Below are positions 4,255 to 7,242 of a DNA stretch of 7,242 bases, in pieces. This DNA comes from Candidatus Martarchaeota archaeon. GTDB lineage: Archaea > Micrarchaeota > Micrarchaeia > Micrarchaeales > Micrarchaeaceae. A program made the position numbers and the translations under genes. The notes below the pieces were generated by a model. The model was given only the letters and a program-made list of their open reading frames with translations. It was not told where the DNA came from and did not search any database. Each line of letters starts with the position of its first letter. Position 1 is the stretch's first letter. The stretch spans positions 1 to 7,242 of the forward strand of contig JAMCYJ010000013.1 in NCBI GenBank assembly GCA_023474155.1, written 5' to 3'.

Positions 4255-4506
4255 GTGAGTTGGAACTCCCACATGATGATGCTGATGACCATGAAGAGGT
4301 TTGAGTTGTATTTGTTCCTGACTACCGTGGTGTGGATAGCAATAGTGCTTGTACCGATGTGGGCGCGGTTGCCGAATATTGCAGTAAAGACGATAGCCCT
4401 CTCATTCCTTCGGGGTGGTGCTAACAGTATATTACCTGTTGTAATGGTCTTTGAAGAAAGCGCATTTGCCATAAAACATTATTCAGTGAAATTCCCACTA
4501 AAATAG
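4255..4506 (+). CDS. Possible small membrane protein (unrecognised)
   Basis: A GTG at 4255 opens a frame of 83 codons to TAG at 4504-4506. A TATA-like TTTATTTAAA (4240-4249) points to a transcript start near 4270, so the first of several ATGs (4273, 4276, 4279, 4285, 4291) is the more likely start, giving about 71-77 residues. A hydrophobic segment F-E-L-Y-L-F-L-T-T-V-V-W-I-A-I-V-L-V-P-M follows and could be one transmembrane helix. The rest (A-R-L-P-N-I-A-V-K-T then V-M-V-F-E-E-S-A) matches no family I know. A 76-codon frame lies on the opposite strand over the same bases with no better claim. It may be a real accessory gene, a broken one or chance. Confidence 0.33.
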   Translation: MSWNSHMMMLMTMKRFELYLFLTTVVWIAIVLVPMWARLPNIAVKTIALSFLRGGANSILPVVMVFEESAFAIKHYSVKFPLK

Positions 4507-4582
4507 TAGAATTGAATAAAGACTTGGAATTAAACTTATTCTCTACATAATTAATAGTTACGGATAAAATAAAACAATATCG

Positions 4583-4593
4583 TTAAATTATAT
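4583..4593 (+). promoter_or_regulatory. TATA box of the helicase gene
   Basis: TTAAATTATAT is centred about 42 nt before the ATG at 4630 and would give a leader of roughly 15-20 nt. A GTGGT (4622-4626) just before the ATG is a weak Shine-Dalgarno. Confidence 0.4.
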
Positions 4594-4629
4594 CAATGTA
4601 AAATAGGATATAACTAATTCAGTGGTTTG

Positions 4630-6243
4630 ATGTCCCTTAATGCCAGAACAGCAGATGCAGAAAGAAAGGCAGGAAAGGCGATGCTGAATGGCAGGCATAT
4701 AGAACTAAATCAGGACTTTCTTACTGCATTTAATACGATTGAGAATACTGACCAAAATGTCTTCATAACAGGCAAGGCAGGTACTGGAAAATCCACTTTC
4801 CTTGAATACCTGCGTGCAAATACTGCAAAAAGTATAGTAGTGCTTGCGCCGACAGGCGTAGCTGCGCTTAATGTGCATGGCCAGACAATACACTCCTTTT
4901 TCAAATTCAAACCAAATATTACGCTTGACACAGTGAGAGTTCTGCCTAACAGCAGCAGGCAGGACATATATAAAAATCTAGACCTTATTGTGATCGATGA
5001 GATATCCATGGTTAGGGCAGACCTTCTTGACTGCATAGATAAATTCCTGAGGCTGAACAGAAATCAGAACAGCAGGCCGTTCGGCGGCGTTCAGATGGTG
5101 TTTATAGGTGATCTGTATCAGCTCCCGCCAGTCGTGAAATACAATGAGAGGAAACTGTTCAGCAGCATGTACAAAAGCCCGTATTTTTTTGATGCAAAAT
5201 CTTTCGAAGCCCTGCAGATGCGGTTTATCGAGTTGCAAAAAAATTATAGGCAGTCCGACGCGAAATTTATCGCAGTATTAAATGCGATTAGGAGCAATTC
5301 TATTAATGAACAGCATCTTGATATGATAAACAAAAGGTTTGACCCAGACTTTACTCCTCCTGAAGGAAGCAGGTATGTAACGCTTGCCACTACAAATTCT
5401 ATTGCAGACAGGATAAACCTGAAGGAACTCGAGAAATTAAAATCACCGAAGTATGTATATACTGCAGAAGTAAAAGGGGACATTGAAGATAATTCCTTTC
5501 CCAATGATAAAGAACTTATCCTGAAACTAGGAACCCAGGTGATGCTGCTCAACAATGACCCTGATGGCAGATGGGTTAACGGCAGCATAGGAATTGTGAA
5601 AGAGATAATAAAAGGCGCAAGGGCAGACGCAATAATAATAGAGCTTGCTGATGGAGGGGTTGTGAATGTGCTGCCTTTTACTTGGGATGTTTTCAGGTTC
5701 TCATTCGACAAGAAGGAAATGAAAATAAAATCAGAGCAGGTTGGGAGCTTTACGCAGTATCCGATAATGCTTGCATGGGCTATAACAATCCATAAGAGCC
5801 AGGGCAAGACCTTTGATAAGGTAATAATAGACATAGGCAAGGGGACCTTTGTGGCAGGCCAGCTGTACGTTGCGCTTAGCAGATGCACTACAATGGAGGG
5901 CATAGTTCTCAGGTCAAAGCTCGAGCAGAGGCATGTCTTCAAGAACTGGAGGGTAGTAAAGTTCATGACCCAGTACCAGTACAGGCAGTCCGACGCAGAG
6001 CTTTCCCTCGACGGCAAGGTCGGCCTCCTTATATCCGCAATGAGGCGCAAGGCATATGTATCGATCACCTACCTGAAGTCCAATGACGAGAAATCCAGCA
6101 GAAGCATACTGCCCATGTTCGTCGGCAGGATGGAGTACAAGGGAAAGGAATACCTGGGCGTGAAGGCACTGGACTCGAAGAGCGGAGGAGAAAGGAATTT
6201 CAGCATAGAAAGGATACTTAGCATAAGCAGGGACCAAGGCTGA
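4630..6243 (+). CDS. PIF1-like (RecD/AAA) helicase with C-terminal WYL-like domain
   Basis: This is a 537-residue 5'-3' DNA helicase of the PIF1 type, SF1B. Counting from the ATG, Walker A GKAGTGKS is at about 48-55, APTGVAA at 73-79, Walker B IDEISMV at 122-128, GDLYQLPPV at 160-168, YRQSDA at 206-211, TIHKSQGKT at 386-394 and YVALSRC at 413-419. All ATPase motifs look intact, so it should be active. Residues about 463-533 resemble a WYL domain (A-M-R-R-K-A-Y-V-S-I-T-Y, R-S-I-L-P, K-E-Y-L-G-V-K-A, R-N-F-S-I-E-R-I). WYL domains bind ligands or nucleic acid and are common in defence and repair genes. ATG 4630 is used. ATG 4681, after an AGGAAAGG run, is a strong alternative and would drop 17 residues that precede the conserved ELNQDF. 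Third-position GC rises sharply in the last 300 bases. A transposase remnant follows. Confidence 0.92.
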   Translation: MSLNARTADAERKAGKAMLNGRHIELNQDFLTAFNTIENTDQNVFITGKAGTGKSTFLEYLRANTAKSIVVLAPTGVAALNVHGQTIHSFFKFKPNITLDTVRVLPNSSRQDIYKNLDLIVIDEISMVRADLLDCIDKFLRLNRNQNSRPFGGVQMVFIGDLYQLPPVVKYNERKLFSSMYKSPYFFDAKSFEALQMRFIELQKNYRQSDAKFIAVLNAIRSNSINEQHLDMINKRFDPDFTPPEGSRYVTLATTNSIADRINLKELEKLKSPKYVYTAEVKGDIEDNSFPNDKELILKLGTQVMLLNNDPDGRWVNGSIGIVKEIIKGARADAIIIELADGGVVNVLPFTWDVFRFSFDKKEMKIKSEQVGSFTQYPIMLAWAITIHKSQGKTFDKVIIDIGKGTFVAGQLYVALSRCTTMEGIVLRSKLEQRHVFKNWRVVKFMTQYQYRQSDAELSLDGKVGLLISAMRRKAYVSITYLKSNDEKSSRSILPMFVGRMEYKGKEYLGVKALDSKSGGERNFSIERILSISRDQG

Positions 6244-6324
6244 TGCAGGGTACGGATCAAGAACAAGGCCTGTTGGGTACTACACATTTACCATCGATAT
6301 TTTCAATCAAAATGGAAAGTCGAG

Positions 6325-6693
6325 TTGAAGGATTGGAAAACAGAAGATATCGCAAAAACATACAATTCCAAGTCAATGGTAGAGGACGATTTTAAAGCAC
6401 TGAAAAATAGACTCCTAATACCTATAAAACCATTTTTTCATAGGGATGACTTTCATCTTCGTGTCCACATTTTCATATGCGTGCTGTCGATGGTTTTATA
6501 TAGGTATATGCTTTGGAAACTGAGGGACATAAAGTTAAGCGATAGCAGCATAACAAAAATGATACAGGATATAAGATTGGCATTTATCAAGGGAACAAAT
6601 TCAAATTCTGTCGAAAAAGTACTTGAACATATGACCCCAGAGCAGATTAAGATATACACTGCACTTAATCTTGAAAGGTACATGCTTAATTGA
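6325..6693 (+). pseudogene. IS1634/IS4-type transposase, C-terminal remnant
   Basis: The product (about 122 residues from a TTG) aligns by eye with the end of IS1634-family DDE transposases. K-D-W-K-T-E-D-I then Y-N-S-K-S-M-V-E-D-D-F-K-A-L-K-N carries the last catalytic glutamate (VED). I-P-I-K-P-F-F-H-R-D-D-F-H-L-R-V-H-I-F-I-C-V-L-S-M-V-L is the conserved helix after it, followed by the typical tail. Full transposases of this group are about 400-550 residues. The first two catalytic aspartates and the N-terminal domain are missing. The frame stays open upstream to the helicase stop (6241-6243), but those residues no longer look like transposase, so the break lies near 6310-6325. No terminal inverted repeat was identified. 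It cannot transpose on its own. Confidence 0.78.
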
Positions 6694-6794
6694 ATCAGGT
6701 TGGGGCATACATACTTAACGGTGTAAAGATAAAAACAAAATAGGTCTGTACAATTAAATTTTCATCAGCCTCATAAAGTCTATTAATCGTCATC

Positions 6795-6800
6795 TTTAAA
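6795..6800 (+). promoter_or_regulatory. TATA box of the zinc-ribbon gene
   Basis: TTTAAA lies about 38 nt before the ATG at 6835 and would start a transcript around 6822-6825, leaving a leader of about 10 nt. The rest of the spacer 6694-6834 holds no other clear signal. Confidence 0.35.
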
Positions 6801-6834
6801 CAGTTTCACTACTATACTCTCGTAGGCGATTAGT

Positions 6835-7011
6835 ATGAATGTAGTTTGTGATAATTGTGGATCTTCAGATGTGGCAAAGATAAAGATTGATGAGTATAAG
6901 TCCGAGCGTTGCGGTCATGTCTGGTTTCCAAGAGAATATACAAAGGATGAACCTAAAGTATGTCTTAAGTGCAAGTCTCCGTATTGGAATATTCCAAGAA
7001 AGAAGAGGTAA
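6835..7011 (+). CDS. Small zinc-ribbon protein, PIN-associated antitoxin-like
   Basis: The 58-residue protein has C-x2-C at 5/8, C-G-H-V-W-F-P-R at 26-33, and C-L-K-C-K-S-P-Y-W-N-I-P-R at 43-55. The C-G-H-x-W-x-P-R ... C-x-x-C-x-S-x-x-W-x-x-P-R arrangement is that of small archaeal zinc ribbons found beside PIN-domain toxins, where they may act as antitoxins or RNA/DNA-binding partners. In most I recall, the first knuckle is C-x-x-C-G-H. Here the expected first cysteine is Ser23 (TCC, one base from TGC), so zinc would need C5/C8 or C26 with C43/C46. A PIN gene follows 7 nt away but on the opposite strand, tail to tail. The ATG is the only plausible start. Confidence is good for a zinc ribbon, moderate for the antitoxin role. 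Confidence 0.76.
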   Translation: MNVVCDNCGSSDVAKIKIDEYKSERCGHVWFPREYTKDEPKVCLKCKSPYWNIPRKKR

Positions 7012-7018
7012 TTTATAA

Positions 7019-7242
7019 TTAACGATAAGCTCCATTATCAATTTTATTGAGGTCTACTGTTTCAACATCTTTCAGATTATGAAAGTTTTTATCACGAGTC
7101 AATAATTTTTGGTTATAGGATTTTGCGGTTGAATATATCAGTGCATCAAAAATCGCATTTCCACTTAAATACCCATCAGAATTTCGTTGTGTGTGGAATT
7201 GGTTAGTTAAAAGTGTCGGAATTTCATCAGCTATTTCTGGTT
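7019..7242 (-). CDS. PIN-domain ribonuclease (VapC-like), partial, C-terminal 73 residues
   Basis: On the minus strand the frame runs from the right edge (first whole codon at 7240-7238) to a TAA at 7019-7021. The visible part shows the C-terminal half of a PIN domain: N-A-I-F-D-A-L-I-Y-S-T-A-K with the third catalytic acid, then L-L-T-R-D-K-N-F-H-N-L with the fourth acidic position, and a final strand E-T-V-D-L. PIN proteins are Mg-dependent RNases; in VapBC pairs they cleave tRNA or rRNA when free of antitoxin. The N-terminal aspartate and any co-directional antitoxin lie beyond the window. The convergent zinc-ribbon gene ends 7 nt away. Confidence 0.8.
   Translation of the reverse strand, partial: PEIADEIPTLLTNQFHTQRNSDGYLSGNAIFDALIYSTAKSYNQKLLTRDKNFHNLKDVETVDLNKIDNGAYR

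Noticed and set aside
4273..4320. Second C/D sRNA (ATGATGA at 4273 and CTGA at 4317)
   Set aside because: The interior CTGA is only 2 nt from box C, there is no acceptable C' box, and no convincing terminal stem.
4242..4472. 76-codon minus-strand frame opposite the small membrane-protein candidate
   Set aside because: It has no recognisable family, Shine-Dalgarno or promoter. The plus strand at least has a well-placed TATA-like run. It cannot be excluded.
5244..6068. 274-codon minus-strand frame inside the helicase gene
   Set aside because: The plus-strand helicase has all its motifs over the same bases. The long antisense frame is a shadow of its codon pattern.
6755..6780. Minus-strand CTGATGA as a C/D sRNA box
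   Set aside because: The first base is not a purine and no box D (CTGA) or second box pair follows within a usable distance.
4150..7242. Integrated element bounded by a duplicated tRNA-Trp 3' end
   Set aside because: I looked for a second copy of the T-arm/acceptor sequence to the right. Only short TTCAAAT words occur, so no attachment-site repeat is supported.

Overview
The window comes from an archaeon. It encodes a fibrillarin-like rRNA 2'-O-methyltransferase, a Sec61-beta/SecG translocon subunit, a crenarchaeal-type single-OB-fold SSB, a C/D box guide RNA and a tRNA-Trp with a 77-nt intron at the archaeal 37/38 position. AT-rich TATA-like elements sit about 25 nt upstream of several starts. 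The small compact genes, AT-rich spacers and AGG/ATA-rich codons would suit a DPANN/Micrarchaeota-type genome, but that placement is inference only.

Left part (1-1432): AT-rich sequence with two doubtful short reading frames on the + strand, then flpA and ssb on the - strand. ssb is followed by a hairpin plus T-tract that looks like a terminator. Middle left (1433-3756): a + strand gene for a stand-alone Lrp/AsnC-type ligand-binding (RAM) domain converges on a - strand cluster. That cluster reads, in transcription order, secG, a winged-helix regulator and a threonine-synthase-like PLP enzyme. secG (51 residues) is easy to miss because of its size.

Centre (3908-4190): this is the most notable part. 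A textbook C/D box sRNA (boxes C, D', C' and D all perfect, with a terminal stem) ends 2 nt before tRNA-Trp. It seems to share one promoter and one T-rich terminator with the tRNA, so the pair looks like a dicistronic sRNA-tRNA transcript. Both guides match the conserved 23S rRNA segment from helix 69 to helix 71. The methyltransferase such a guide would direct, FlpA, is encoded in the same window. The tRNA intron also contains a 7-nt complement to its own anticodon loop.

Right part (4191-7242): this looks accessory. It holds a doubtful small membrane-protein frame, a PIF1-like helicase fused to a C-terminal WYL-like domain (with a marked rise in third-position GC in that part), a 5'-truncated IS1634/IS4-type transposase remnant, a small zinc-ribbon protein of the kind found beside PIN toxins, and the C-terminal part of a PIN-domain (VapC-like) protein running off the right edge. 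No CRISPR array, rRNA gene or complete insertion sequence is visible.
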